From Lichenibacterium ramalinae (GTDB lineage Bacteria; Pseudomonadota; Alphaproteobacteria; Rhizobiales; Beijerinckiaceae), in assembly GCF_004137085.1 (NCBI RefSeq), contig NZ_QYBC01000004.1, positions 1 to 64,000 of the forward strand: a stretch of 64,000 nt of DNA. The letters are read 5' to 3'. Under the pieces are notes generated by a model. That model was not told the origin of the DNA. It ran no database searches and saw only the letters and a program-made list of their open reading frames with translations. Both the position numbers and the translations under genes were made by a program. Positions 7,551-15,947 of this stretch are shown here, piece by piece (positions within the stretch are counted from its first letter, which is position 1; each line of letters starts with the position of its first letter).

Positions 7551-7844
7551 TCACGCGGCAGCCCTGACCTGCGGTGCTGGCCGGATGCTTACGTACTTAG
7601 CTTCCTCAATGACGGCGAAAGCCTCAGGACGACCCCCAATCCCAAGCATGTGATGGCCGTCGGATGCGCGCCGCAGAACCGCGACGGAGGTTTGTACGCT
7701 ATCAGCCAGAAAGGCCAGCGCGCCCAGCGACAATATCAGCAGCATCGACCACGTGACCTCCATGTGATGGATCGGCGCTTCAACGACGCTCAACAGGCCA
7801 AATCCAATCATAGACGCGCAGTTTTCATATATGTTGTAGAACAT
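7551..7844 (-). CDS. Small membrane protein (97 aa)
   Basis: ATG 7844 has GGAGA 6-7 bases upstream, which favours it over longer readings. The product has an N-terminal semi-hydrophobic helix (ASMIGFGLLSVV), then a clear membrane segment (SMLLILSLGALAFLADSV), and a soluble tail of about 40 residues. I recognise no family. It follows the 92-residue membrane protein by 29 bases, so the two are probably co-expressed. Confidence 0.45.
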   Translation of the reverse strand: MFYNIYENCASMIGFGLLSVVEAPIHHMEVTWSMLLILSLGALAFLADSVQTSVAVLRRASDGHHMLGIGGRPEAFAVIEEAKYVSIRPAPQVRAAA

Positions 7845-7873
7845 GACCGGTCTCCGGCATTCAGGGCAACCTG

Positions 7874-8152
7874 TCAGTTGGGCATGCTGTACGACTGGTG
7901 CCGGAGTCTGATGGCGGTATATCTTTTCATACAAGTAGGTAGGCGGGCCAGGGCAACGCGACGCGATATGACCCAATCGTCGAACGTGGCCACGAGACAC
8001 AGGAATTTGAACAGCAGCGCTCCAACGAGAGCTACCATGTACATCGTAGCGAGAAGCGTGAGTGCCGCAGTCACGGAAAGCAGCCCCAAACCTGGTATTG
8101 GTCGAGGCGTATCTGTGTCAGTCTGAGGCGATTTCGAAACGAAGCGTTGCAT
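7874..8152 (-). CDS. Small membrane protein (92 aa)
   Basis: Residues about 20-55 form two closely spaced hydrophobic segments (LGLLSVTAALTLLATMYMV and ALVGALLFKFLCLVA). A basic, Arg-rich tail follows. AAGG lies about 11 bases before ATG 8152, a weak ribosome site. It is the first of two small membrane-protein genes on the minus strand. Size and topology are holin-like or toxin-like, but nothing confirms either. Confidence 0.45.
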   Translation of the reverse strand: MQRFVSKSPQTDTDTPRPIPGLGLLSVTAALTLLATMYMVALVGALLFKFLCLVATFDDWVISRRVALARLPTCMKRYTAIRLRHQSYSMPN

Positions 8153-8633
8153 GGTGAACCAAACCTTAAGGAGATCACCGAACCCTGCAACGTGAGTGCC
8201 GATGGGTTTGGGGGTCCGCTCTGAACGGTCTGTACGTTCGTCCGGCCCGAGCTTACTCGGCCATCACCGCCATGGTCCGAGATCACGCCGCCGGCTTGAC
8301 GCGAATCGACGCCGACCCGATCGACCCCGCCCAGATCGACAACCGCCACCATCATAGCGGTCAGACGCGAGTGTCGGCTCGATGTGGCCATAGGACGAAG
8401 CTTGGGATCCGGGCGGGGCCATGGCGGTCGCGAGAATGTTCCGACCGTTGATGGCCGGTGTGCTGGAACAGAAAGAGATGCTGGCGCGGTTGTACGATCC
8501 GGACGTGCTGCCGATGCCTAAGGTGGATGGGCAGGGGTGAAACAGCCCGCAGGCGCCGCGGGAACGGACAGCAGGGCGGGGAGCGCGGAGGCGGCTTGAG
8601 CCGACCTCCATGTTATCACCGCCGATGGCTCGT
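8153..8633. other. Region without a supported gene
   Basis: Open frames here are short and inconsistent on both strands. A plus-strand stretch around 8260-8350 and a 39-codon frame (8421-8540) have fair codon use but match nothing I know and lie in different frames. They may be degraded coding remnants. Confidence 0.35.
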
Positions 8634-9158
8634 TTAGCTTTGAAAGGTGCGCTTCGTTATTTCGATAATGGCTCGCCCTCTACCCTTCTGCACCTCTCGC
8701 GGCAGTAGCAGAATGTCTCCATAAGCCGCTCTGATAGCGCCGTTCGGATCTGGGAGCTGTAAGAGCCATTGTGGTTCGACGGCCGCCAGCCAAGTAATGA
8801 AGATGCCGCAGAAGTCAGAGTCAAAGCTAAGTGTTCTGGCGTTCATGCAGGCTCTAAATAGGAAAAATACGTTCTGATCGTCAGTGAAATAAATGGATTG
8901 GTGAGCATTGGACGAATGTTTAAAATGATTGTAAGGCTCTCGGATTTTATTCCTGATCTCTTCCCAGAATTCGGGCTTGATGTGGTTTCTAAATGCCGCC
9001 CACATCGACTCCTGACCTGCAGCCGTACAACAGCCATCCAGTGCCTCGCCGGCAGCGTTCGCCAATGTGTGGACTGAAATCGGGTCTTTGTCCTCGAAAT
9101 ACAACCAGATGGCTGTTTCGAGCTGCGCTATGGCAGCATGCTCCTTGGACACCATCAT
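8634..9158 (-). CDS. HEPN-like protein, candidate RNase effector
   Basis: A 174-residue helical protein. The start, HAAIAQLETAIWLYFEDKDPISVHTLANAAGEAL, has the form of a HEPN-like family common in Proteobacteria. Residues 73-81 read REPYNHFKH, which contains an R-X4-H of the kind used as the RNase active site in HEPN toxins. The assignment is by likeness, not proof. The start ATG 9158 overlaps the stop of the gene before it (ATGA), so the two are translationally coupled. The gene is more A/T-rich than core genes. Confidence 0.55.
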   Translation of the reverse strand: MMVSKEHAAIAQLETAIWLYFEDKDPISVHTLANAAGEALDGCCTAAGQESMWAAFRNHIKPEFWEEIRNKIREPYNHFKHSSNAHQSIYFTDDQNVFFLFRACMNARTLSFDSDFCGIFITWLAAVEPQWLLQLPDPNGAIRAAYGDILLLPREVQKGRGRAIIEITKRTFQS

Positions 9159-9688
9159 TCCAGAGACTTTCGCTTTGCGTAAGAAAGCCCGGCCAATACC
9201 TCAGAGAACCAAGGCCGGTGTGAAGGTACCCTGATTTTCATGTCAGCGAGCGCGCTGTCCTGCAGCCTCGGAGTGAGCCGAAGTATGAGGTTGGAAAAGC
9301 GCTCGAACTCTTCTCGCTCGGCCTTGCTGGCCGGATCTTTCCTCTCCTCCGGCGTCTGCCGCTTGTAGTTTACAATAGTCGGAGTTAACGCCCCGATCAG
9401 CTCGTCGACGTACCGCTCCGTTCTTCCCCCGAAGAAGGTTTTCAGACGGACCAAGTTGTATCGCGTCATTCCCAGTGGCGCATGGTGGCCGTCATGCTGC
9501 TGGATTACCTCGTTGAGGTCATGGAGCACGACATCCAAGATCTTGTCACGCCGCTCATAGAGGTCGAGCTTTAGCTTTTCACTGGCTGTGACCCACTGGC
9601 GGCGGGCAAGCCAAAAGGCGCCGATACCCAGGAACACAGTGGCGCCGAACTGTGCGACGGGAAGCCAGACTGCGGGGCCGTGAGCCAC
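9155..9688 (-). CDS. Membrane-anchored hypothetical protein (177 aa)
   Basis: One N-terminal membrane segment (about residues 8-28, VAQFGATVFLGIGAFWLA) is followed by a long charged helix (SEKLKLDLYERRDKILDVV) and a soluble helical domain. Proteins with this layout are frequent in accessory regions and have no assigned activity. It lies 44 bases after the zinc-site gene and overlaps the HEPN-like gene by 4 bases. A role as membrane sensor or partner of that protein is inference. Confidence 0.55.
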   Translation of the reverse strand: MAHGPAVWLPVAQFGATVFLGIGAFWLARRQWVTASEKLKLDLYERRDKILDVVLHDLNEVIQQHDGHHAPLGMTRYNLVRLKTFFGGRTERYVDELIGALTPTIVNYKRQTPEERKDPASKAEREEFERFSNLILRLTPRLQDSALADMKIRVPSHRPWFSEVLAGLSYAKRKSLE

Positions 9689-9732
9689 TTTCTCGAAATC
9701 CTTCTACGTGTCGCCCTGCATGGAGCAGCTTA

Positions 9733-10650
9733 CTAAGTTCTTTTCTTTTTTCCTCTTCCGCCTGATCGCAAGGACTGCTCGACCACGCCAGGAGCTGCTG
9801 TCACAAACGTTTCAGCTTTGACGTTAGGTAATTTGTGCAGCAGACTGGTGACGGTTACACCTTTCTCTCTGGCTTCTAACATCAAATTGCTGAGTAGATC
9901 TCCTGAGATGGTTGCGCCTTCATCGGCCATGATCATTGTGCTCAGATGGAACGAGGCTTCGTCTTCGTTTTGAACTGGTATCCCGTACTGAATAACTGAC
10001 GGCAATGCATCATCATTTAGATAATCACCCATGCCTGGAGTAGAGTAGCGCAACTTGACTAAATTCGGATTTGCCCTTGATGCCTCCAGCATGACTATGT
10101 CGTGGTCGCTCAGCGTAATATGGAAATCGTTAAACCTTATGAAGGCTTGGTGATTAACTCGCATCTTAAAGTGGTAGTGCGGAAGACGCGAGCTTTCCTC
10201 GGCGCTGGGATGTCCCATGTAGTCGCCCTCGCCGCAAGAGAACGACCAATCATATCCTTTGTGGCGGATCGTCACTTCGACGAGCTTGCCCGACCCCTCA
10301 TCTGATATGTCGTTTACGTTGGCAATGAATACTTCCTGATTTGCTACTGCCCTGAGCCAGGACTGAATATGCAGCATACCAAAACGCTCAGTGATTGCTG
10401 GGAAATCCCATTTAGTGAAACCAACAGGTCGAAGAAGCCAATGAATGCAAGGTTCGTCTCGCACGAATGTGGTCAGAGGCGCGCCGCATAAGGAGCAAAT
10501 ACCTTGAGCGTATGCCTCCAGGAAATGCTGGTTCTCTCGATCTGACTCTGCAAATTCCTGTGCATTAGCCTCCGCACGGGTCTCTTCGGACGCCTCGGCC
10601 ACAAACTTGGCTAGCTCGCGTCCTCGCTCTCGAGCTTCCTCACCTGCCAT
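9733..10650 (-). CDS. Hypothetical protein with a C2CH zinc-site motif (305 aa)
   Basis: After a charged N-terminal helix, Cys52-X2-Cys55, Cys68 and His70 (CSLCGAP and EPCIHW) form a likely zinc site. A His-rich stretch follows (LPHYHFKMRVNH, DFHITLSDHD, about residues 162-190). The C-terminus ends in a basic tail, GRGKKKRT. ATG 10650 is chosen over a frame 20 codons longer because GAGGGGG precedes it. No family is recognised. It is the first gene of a three-gene minus-strand operon ending with the HEPN-like protein, and its A/T-rich codons suggest transfer. Confidence 0.55.
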   Translation of the reverse strand: MAGEEARERGRELAKFVAEASEETRAEANAQEFAESDRENQHFLEAYAQGICSLCGAPLTTFVRDEPCIHWLLRPVGFTKWDFPAITERFGMLHIQSWLRAVANQEVFIANVNDISDEGSGKLVEVTIRHKGYDWSFSCGEGDYMGHPSAEESSRLPHYHFKMRVNHQAFIRFNDFHITLSDHDIVMLEASRANPNLVKLRYSTPGMGDYLNDDALPSVIQYGIPVQNEDEASFHLSTMIMADEGATISGDLLSNLMLEAREKGVTVTSLLHKLPNVKAETFVTAAPGVVEQSLRSGGRGKKKRT

Positions 10651-10725
10651 TGTCAGTTCGCCCCCTCGGGATCTTCTCGATGCGCCAGGTAGCCAAGGCC
10701 GGCGAGCCAATTGCGGAACGGCCGA

Positions 10726-10956
10726 TCAAGAAGCGCCCGCACCGCCCCCGCCCCCGCCCCCGCCCCCGCCAGCCGCGCCCCCGTCGACGCCTGCGGTCAA
10801 GCCTGAATAACCGCCGGTAGCCAAGCCGGTCGGCCCTCTTACCTCGGTTGGGGTCGGCTCGCCGCTGACGACCGTGGGGGCGTCGCGGAACATCCGCCAT
10901 GCGAACATGGCGATGCAAACGACGACGAAGGCAACTCCGGTGAGGACGTAGCTCAT
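10726..10956 (-). CDS. Small single-TM protein with poly-Gly tail (76 aa)
   Basis: The N-terminus is a membrane or signal-anchor helix (MSYVLTGVAFVVVCIAMFAW). A Pro/Thr-rich linker follows, and the tail contains ten Gly in a row, encoded by a GGC/GGG tract that also appears as a Pro-rich shadow on the other strand. It is the last gene of the mini-gene chain, 17 bases after the RHH fragment. The function is unknown. Confidence 0.4.
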   Translation of the reverse strand: MSYVLTGVAFVVVCIAMFAWRMFRDAPTVVSGEPTPTEVRGPTGLATGGYSGLTAGVDGGAAGGGGGGGGGGAGAS

Positions 10957-10973
10957 GGCGCGGTGTTCTCGCT

Positions 10974-11090
10974 TCAGCCGGTCCCGTCGATGTGGTCGGG
11001 CGAGTCGGCGCTGGCTGGGAGGTAGCCCTTGGCGCGGAGGTGGTCGACGAGGGCGAGGCGGATGGCCTCAGGGCGGGAAGGGCTAAGCAT
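10974..11090 (-). CDS. 38-aa fragment related to the RHH protein at 12026-12244
   Basis: Its ATG shares its A with the TGA of the HTH gene before it. The sequence RPEAIRLALVDHLRAKGYLPA is nearly identical to RPEAVRRALADHLRAKGYLPA in the ribbon-helix-helix-type protein of the same operon. The beta-strand part is missing. It is either a decayed duplicate or a small helix-only partner that could dimerise with the full protein. Confidence 0.5.
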   Translation of the reverse strand: MLSPSRPEAIRLALVDHLRAKGYLPASADSPDHIDGTG

Positions 11091-11317
11091 CAGGACTGAT
11101 CCTCGCGGAACCGAGGGCCGTCGGCCACGATCTCGACACCGGCCAGCTCGAGTGCTCGCCGGATCGAAGCTTCTTGTTCGTCAGTCAGCCAAGCCGGACC
11201 ATCACTGCTCTCGATGGCCGTGACCAAGTCCTCTGTGAGGTGAACATTACGGCTGAATTTCGTCCGGCCCCATCCGAGAACTGTTCGGGCTTTGCGGACC
11301 TGGAGGCCGGTGAGCAT
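11090..11317 (-). CDS. Small HTH (XRE-like) protein (75 aa), paralogue 2
   Basis: MLTGLQVRKARTVLGWGRTKFSRNVHL starts a Cro/CI-like helix-turn-helix, and the C-terminal half (SIRRALELAGVEIVADGPRF) is the usual 'R.ALE.AGVEF' tail. The core HTH is less canonical than in its neighbour. It overlaps both adjacent genes by one base (TGATG). It is a paralogue of the gene at 11317-11547, so it probably arose by tandem duplication. Confidence 0.65.
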   Translation of the reverse strand: MLTGLQVRKARTVLGWGRTKFSRNVHLTEDLVTAIESSDGPAWLTDEQEASIRRALELAGVEIVADGPRFREDQS

Positions 11318-11547
11318 CAGACCTCACTCCTCCGCAGCCTGACCCCATCCGGCCCGAACTCGACGCCGAGCGCTTCAAGAGTCTCTCGGATCGTTCTCAT
11401 GTGCGCGTCGGCGATGGGCTGCTTCATGTTCGCAGCTTCCGCTCGTTTGACAGTGGCCGGTCTCAGGATCCCGGTCATCGTCGCTAGTTGGCTGGGCGAC
11501 AGTCCCAAGAGGCTACGGGCCTCTTTGATCTGGCGACCGGTGAGCAT
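11317..11547 (-). CDS. Small HTH (XRE family) protein (76 aa), paralogue 1
   Basis: MLTGRQIKEARSLLGLSPSQLATMTGILRPATVKRAE is a standard XRE helix-turn-helix over residues 5-38. The tail TIRETLEALGVEFGPDGVRLR is typical of alphaproteobacterial one-domain regulators. It is likely a DNA-binding regulator of the element. It overlaps its paralogue by one base and starts one base after the preceding gene's stop. Confidence 0.75.
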   Translation of the reverse strand: MLTGRQIKEARSLLGLSPSQLATMTGILRPATVKRAEAANMKQPIADAHMRTIRETLEALGVEFGPDGVRLRRSEV

Positions 11548-11548
11548 G

Positions 11549-11818
11549 TCAGGACCTGGCTGCCGGCTGAGTGAAGGATCGGATACCCTCCAGCCTCACA
11601 TGCTGCTCGAACACGTCATAGGCCTCCTGTGCCGTGGCGAACGTGCTGTCCCAGCACGTCGATCCGCCAAGGTGGTCCTCAATCTCCAGCGTCCAACGCA
11701 GATCTTCGGACGGTACGCGATAGATTAGCACCCGAACCGTCACTCCCGTCCGCGTCACCTGCCGGCCGAGCGGCGAGTACTCGATTTCCGGGAGATCTTC
11801 GAAGCCGGGCAGGTCCAT
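11549..11818 (-). CDS. Small hypothetical protein (89 aa)
   Basis: A compact alpha/beta sequence with alternating strands (VTVRVLIYRV, LRWTLEIEDHLGGSTCWDSTF) and a helix (ATAQEAYDVFEQHV). No family is recognised. It lies one base from the gene on each side, so it belongs to the same overlapping operon. Confidence 0.5.
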   Translation of the reverse strand: MDLPGFEDLPEIEYSPLGRQVTRTGVTVRVLIYRVPSEDLRWTLEIEDHLGGSTCWDSTFATAQEAYDVFEQHVRLEGIRSFTQPAARS

Positions 11819-11819
11819 G

Positions 11820-12029
11820 TTAGTTCGCCATCACCAGGGCCACAGCGAGGACGCCCAGCACTCCACCGAGCACCATGTAGGCGCCCAGCAACATGGCGAT
11901 GCGGCTGTCGTCACGCGCGTGCTGCCGGCGTGCGGCCGCTTCAGCCTCGCGGCGTTCGACGTCCTGGGCGCGCCAGGTCTCGTACCAATCGTGGAAGGGC
12001 CCCCGCAGTGGAGCGTCCTGATGCGTCAT
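11820..12029 (-). CDS. Small C-terminally anchored membrane protein (69 aa)
   Basis: A charged N-terminal helix (YETWRAQDVERREAEAAARRQHARDD by composition) is followed by one C-terminal membrane segment (IAMLLGAYMVLGGVLGVLAV). It starts in a 4-base overlap with the RHH gene. The function is unknown; tail-anchored proteins of this size occur on many phage-like elements. Confidence 0.5.
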   Translation of the reverse strand: MTHQDAPLRGPFHDWYETWRAQDVERREAEAAARRQHARDDSRIAMLLGAYMVLGGVLGVLAVALVMAN

Positions 12030-12244
12030 GACGGATCGCTGACAGCCGGCAGATAGCCCTTAGCCCGGAGGTGGTCGGCCAGGGCGCGCCGGACGGCTTC
12101 GGGCCTTCGCGGTTCGGGCATGTCTTCCGCCGCCGCCCAGGCATCAAGAGCTTCGATCACGGGCCGCTCGACACGAGCCCGCAGCTGTTCGCTGTCGACC
12201 GACGGCCGACCACGCGAAGATTTTTTAGGCTCATGAATTGACAT
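12026..12244 (-). CDS. Ribbon-helix-helix-type DNA-binding protein (72 aa)
   Basis: The N-terminus is basic (KKSSRGRP). VDSEQLRARVERPVIEALDAWA fits the strand and first helix of a CopG/Arc-type fold, and RPEAVRRALADHLRAKG fits the second helix. It is the first gene of the minus-strand mini-gene chain. A palindrome and a direct repeat cover its promoter and start, which suggests autoregulation. The promoter position predicts that the mRNA begins at or next to the ATG. Confidence 0.65.
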   Translation of the reverse strand: MSIHEPKKSSRGRPSVDSEQLRARVERPVIEALDAWAAAEDMPEPRRPEAVRRALADHLRAKGYLPAVSDPS

Positions 12245-12263
12245 GAGGAAATTATAGGCTCAT
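12226..12263. promoter_or_regulatory. Operator-like repeats over the mini-gene promoter and start
   Basis: CTCATG (12230-12235) and CATGAG (12242-12247) form a perfect inverted repeat with a 6-base spacer that covers the RHH start codon. TAGGCTCAT also occurs twice in direct orientation (12226-12234 and 12255-12263), 29 bases apart. The layout is typical of autoregulated RHH operators. Confidence 0.5.
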
Positions 12264-12279
12264 TTAAAGCGGGCCGCAA
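12251..12279 (-). promoter_or_regulatory. Sigma70-like promoter giving a leaderless mRNA
   Basis: On the minus strand, TTGCGG (12279-12274), a 17-base spacer and a perfect TATAAT (12256-12251). The ATG of the RHH gene (12244) starts 6 bases after the -10 box, so transcription should begin at or next to the A of the start codon. Confidence 0.7.
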
Positions 12280-12333
12280 CGGTGTGTCACCACCGAAACG
12301 GCCCTGACCACCCCGGAACGTGAGAATTCCGCA

Positions 12334-12948
12334 ATGGCTATCCACGCCCATAGCACACCCGTGCCCGCGCCACAGCGGGGCTTATTACGGGCCACCCTCG
12401 TCGCCCAGCCTTGGCCCCTGGCCGCTCCCGAGAACACCGCCGCCCAGCCCTGCAACTCCAGTGACTTGGCACCGGAAGAGGCCCTGGCGAGCATCGACGT
12501 CGCGGCCTTATTACCCGCGCCTCTCCCGTCCCTGACCTCGGCCTTCTCGCGGCGCCGGGCGATCTTCGGGGCTGTGGTCCTCGCGGCGGCTCCGGTGGCT
12601 CTCCCGGCGGCTCAGGCTGCATCCATCCTGTCGGCGAATGATCGTCGCCTCGTCGACCTGGCCGATGCCATGTGGGCCATCCACGATGCCGCCGAGGCTC
12701 ACATTGTCGAACACTTCGAGCGCGAGACGGATAAGAGCGAGGCCGAGTTTTCTGCCCTGACGAGCAGCTACAGCCCTGTGGAGGACGAGCTTGCGGCGAC
12801 GCCGGCCGCCTCGATGCAGGGCGCACTGGCCAAAGCCAGGGCCTGCCAGGTCCCGACGCTGCGCGACGTCGACGGAGGTCCTGTCGCGCTGTCGCTGGCC
12901 GATGACCTATATCGCCTGCACGCTGTGGGGAGGCTCACCCATGGCTGA
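12334..12948 (+). CDS. Hypothetical protein with an internal twin-Arg-like segment (204 aa)
   Basis: After a 70-residue Pro/Ala-rich part, SRRRAIFGAVVLAAAPVALPAAQAA looks like a twin-arginine signal peptide with an AQA cleavage site. A helical domain follows (LVDLADAMWAIHDAAEAHIVEHFE). If the signal works, the true start may lie further downstream than ATG 12334, though no good internal start is evident. It overlaps the next gene by 8 bases. No family is recognised. Confidence 0.45.
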   Translation: MAIHAHSTPVPAPQRGLLRATLVAQPWPLAAPENTAAQPCNSSDLAPEEALASIDVAALLPAPLPSLTSAFSRRRAIFGAVVLAAAPVALPAAQAASILSANDRRLVDLADAMWAIHDAAEAHIVEHFERETDKSEAEFSALTSSYSPVEDELAATPAASMQGALAKARACQVPTLRDVDGGPVALSLADDLYRLHAVGRLTHG

Positions 12949-13309
12949 TCGTCGCTCGTTCCTGCGGGGTCTCGTACTCCTGCCGCTGATCGGCGGCTCC
13001 ATCGCCATCCTCGGCCAGCCCACGGCCGCGGCCGTGCCGGCGGACTTCGACCCGGCGGCCTTCCTCTCCGACCTCAGAGCGGCCGGTTACGACGTCACAG
13101 CCTGCCGGGGCGTGCCACGTGGAGGCGGAGCGGCTCCGTCGCCGAGCTACTTCATCACGCCGACGGGGGGCAGTGGGTTCGGTGAGGTCTACCTAGCTGT
13201 CATGGTGAAGTGGACCGCCGCCATGAATGCCTGTCCCGACCATGTCGAGCGCGTGGTGGCCCATGTGTTCGAAGACAACCAGGTGGCGGCCGAGAGGAGG
13301 CGCTTATGA
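12941..13309 (+). CDS. Exported hypothetical protein with TAT-like signal (122 aa)
   Basis: MADRRSFLRGLVLLPLIGGSIAIL carries the RRSFLRG twin-arginine motif and a hydrophobic core, with likely cleavage near AAA-VPA (about residue 30). The mature part, about 90 residues with two Cys, matches no family known to me. ATG 12941 overlaps the end of the previous gene. It looks like part of a three-gene exported or membrane cassette at the right end of the element. Confidence 0.5.
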   Translation: MADRRSFLRGLVLLPLIGGSIAILGQPTAAAVPADFDPAAFLSDLRAAGYDVTACRGVPRGGGAAPSPSYFITPTGGSGFGEVYLAVMVKWTAAMNACPDHVERVVAHVFEDNQVAAERRRL

Positions 13310-13533
13310 CCGCCCTCCAGCGCCTCACCCACGCGGCCACGTTGATCTGGTGGCTCCCCGCCATCGTCCTCCTGTTCGCCCGGCCCGCGGCGTTCCAGGT
13401 GGGCCATACCTATCGCGTCCGTCGGGCCTGTCGGTTGATGGAGGCGGGACGGCTCGACGAGGCCGACCGGCTGATCGCGCGGTTGCGGGAGGATGCGGAG
13501 CGGTATCGGCGGCGGGTCGCGGCGAGTCTGTGA
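13306..13533 (+). CDS. Small single-TM protein (75 aa)
   Basis: ATG 13306 overlaps the previous stop (ATGA) and has GAGGAGG just upstream. One membrane segment (LIWWLPAIVLLFARPAAF) precedes an Arg-rich helix (RRACRLMEAGRLDEADRLIARL). It is probably translated with the exported protein before it. The function is unknown. Confidence 0.5.
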   Translation: MTALQRLTHAATLIWWLPAIVLLFARPAAFQVGHTYRVRRACRLMEAGRLDEADRLIARLREDAERYRRRVAASL

Positions 13534-13722
13534 TGCGGCCGGGGTGCCCGTCGTACCGTTGCGCACCCCAGCCTTGAGACGGGCGTCGAACTCCGGCTCA
13601 TGGCGAGGATAGCGTGATTCGGCTGTTCCGCCCGGGCGGCGTTGCGGCCTTGAAGCCAGCACCCTGGATCGGGGTTCGACGGTCTTCTGAGCGGGAAAGG
13701 GGAGAAAGCGGGTAGGGCCCTG

Positions 13723-13765
13723 CTGCTTCCCATGTGCTTCCCAAACCGAAAAGGCTGGGAAGCAG
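13723..13765. other. Candidate integrase arm-binding repeats next to tRNA-Lys
   Basis: TGCTTCCCA occurs twice in direct orientation (13724-13732 and 13735-13743) and once inverted (13756-13764, with the arms extending to a 10-bp CTGCTTCCCA/TGGGAAGCAG pair). The site lies about 45 bases from the 3' end of tRNA-Lys. Short repeats like these beside a tRNA are typical of phage or ICE attachment regions. No second copy of the tRNA end is in the window. Confidence 0.45.
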
Positions 13766-13807
13766 AAGCCTTGGCGAATGAGCGCTAAGTGCTTGTTTTC
13801 GTGATGG

Positions 13808-13880
<73 letters not shown>

Positions 13881-13917
13881 ATCACGCTCGGCCGGTGCGT
13901 GCCCGGCCGATGGGTGG

Positions 13918-13946
13918 TGTATAGTCAGGCCGCCCGAGGCTGTAAA
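13918..13946 (-). promoter_or_regulatory. Promoter of tRNA-Lys
   Basis: On the minus strand, TTTACA (13946-13941), a 17-base spacer and TATACA (13923-13918). The mature tRNA starts 38 bases downstream of the -10 box. Confidence 0.75.
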
Positions 13947-13993
13947 GCCCTTTCGTGACGGGAGGCCTGCCGCGCCGGCGGGCCGGTCCGGGC

Positions 13994-15556
<1,563 letters not shown>

Positions 15557-15623
15557 GGGGGGAGTCCTGGATGGGAGGCGCTGGTCGCGCGGCGTCGCCG
15601 AGAGGGGAGAGATGAAGCACGAT

Positions 15624-15665
15624 CCCCTGAGCGCCCAGGCCCGAAGCCCGGCCGGCCCTCAGGGG
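15624..15665 (-). promoter_or_regulatory. Attenuator-like stem between leader peptide and leuA
   Basis: CCCCTGAG and CTCAGGGG form an 8-bp stem. Its first arm overlaps the stop codon of the leader peptide, so a ribosome stalled on the Leu codons would affect folding. There is no U-run after the stem, so it could be an antiterminator or sequester stem rather than the terminator itself. Confidence 0.5.
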
Positions 15666-15751
15666 CGGCTAAGGAGAAGCAGGGCGAGCGAAAGGGCGGC
15701 AGCGCCGCGCGCACCGTGGGGTCGGGTCAGCTTGTGAGCGGAATCCGCCAC
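15659..15751 (-). CDS. leuA leader peptide (30 aa, leucine-rich)
   Basis: The peptide ends LSLALLLLSRP: six Leu codons in eight, directly before the stop. GTG 15751 has AGGA at a good distance; an in-frame ATG at 15781 would add 10 residues. Its stop lies about 100 bases before leuA and inside the stem at 15624-15665. This is the layout of ribosome-mediated attenuation, in which scarce charged tRNA-Leu stalls translation and allows leuA to be transcribed. Confidence 0.65.
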   Translation of the reverse strand: MADSAHKLTRPHGARGAAALSLALLLLSRP

Positions 15752-15885
15752 GCCGTTCCTCGATCGATCCCGGACCCGCATATCGACAGGGCCCATGGCG
15801 CCTGGATAGGCCGCACGGCGGCGAAGATCAAGCCCACGATCGCGACGGTCGAGGCGCGGCCGCCCCTGCGACGGTGGCGGCAACG

Positions 15886-15913
15886 GAAAAGCCCGGGCGC
15901 GAGGCCCGGGCTC
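15886..15913 (-). terminator. Rho-independent terminator of carD
   Basis: On the minus strand AGCCCGGGC, a CTCGC loop, GCCCGGGCT, then TTT. It lies 35 bases after the carD stop and separates carD from the leuA leader. Confidence 0.8.
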
Positions 15914-15947
15914 TGTCTTCAAGATCGCCGTGGGACGGCGGTGCCGC

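Noticed and set aside
1..13807. A complete prophage
   Set aside because: Only a terminase-like small subunit and small genes are seen; no capsid, portal, tail or large terminase is present in the window.
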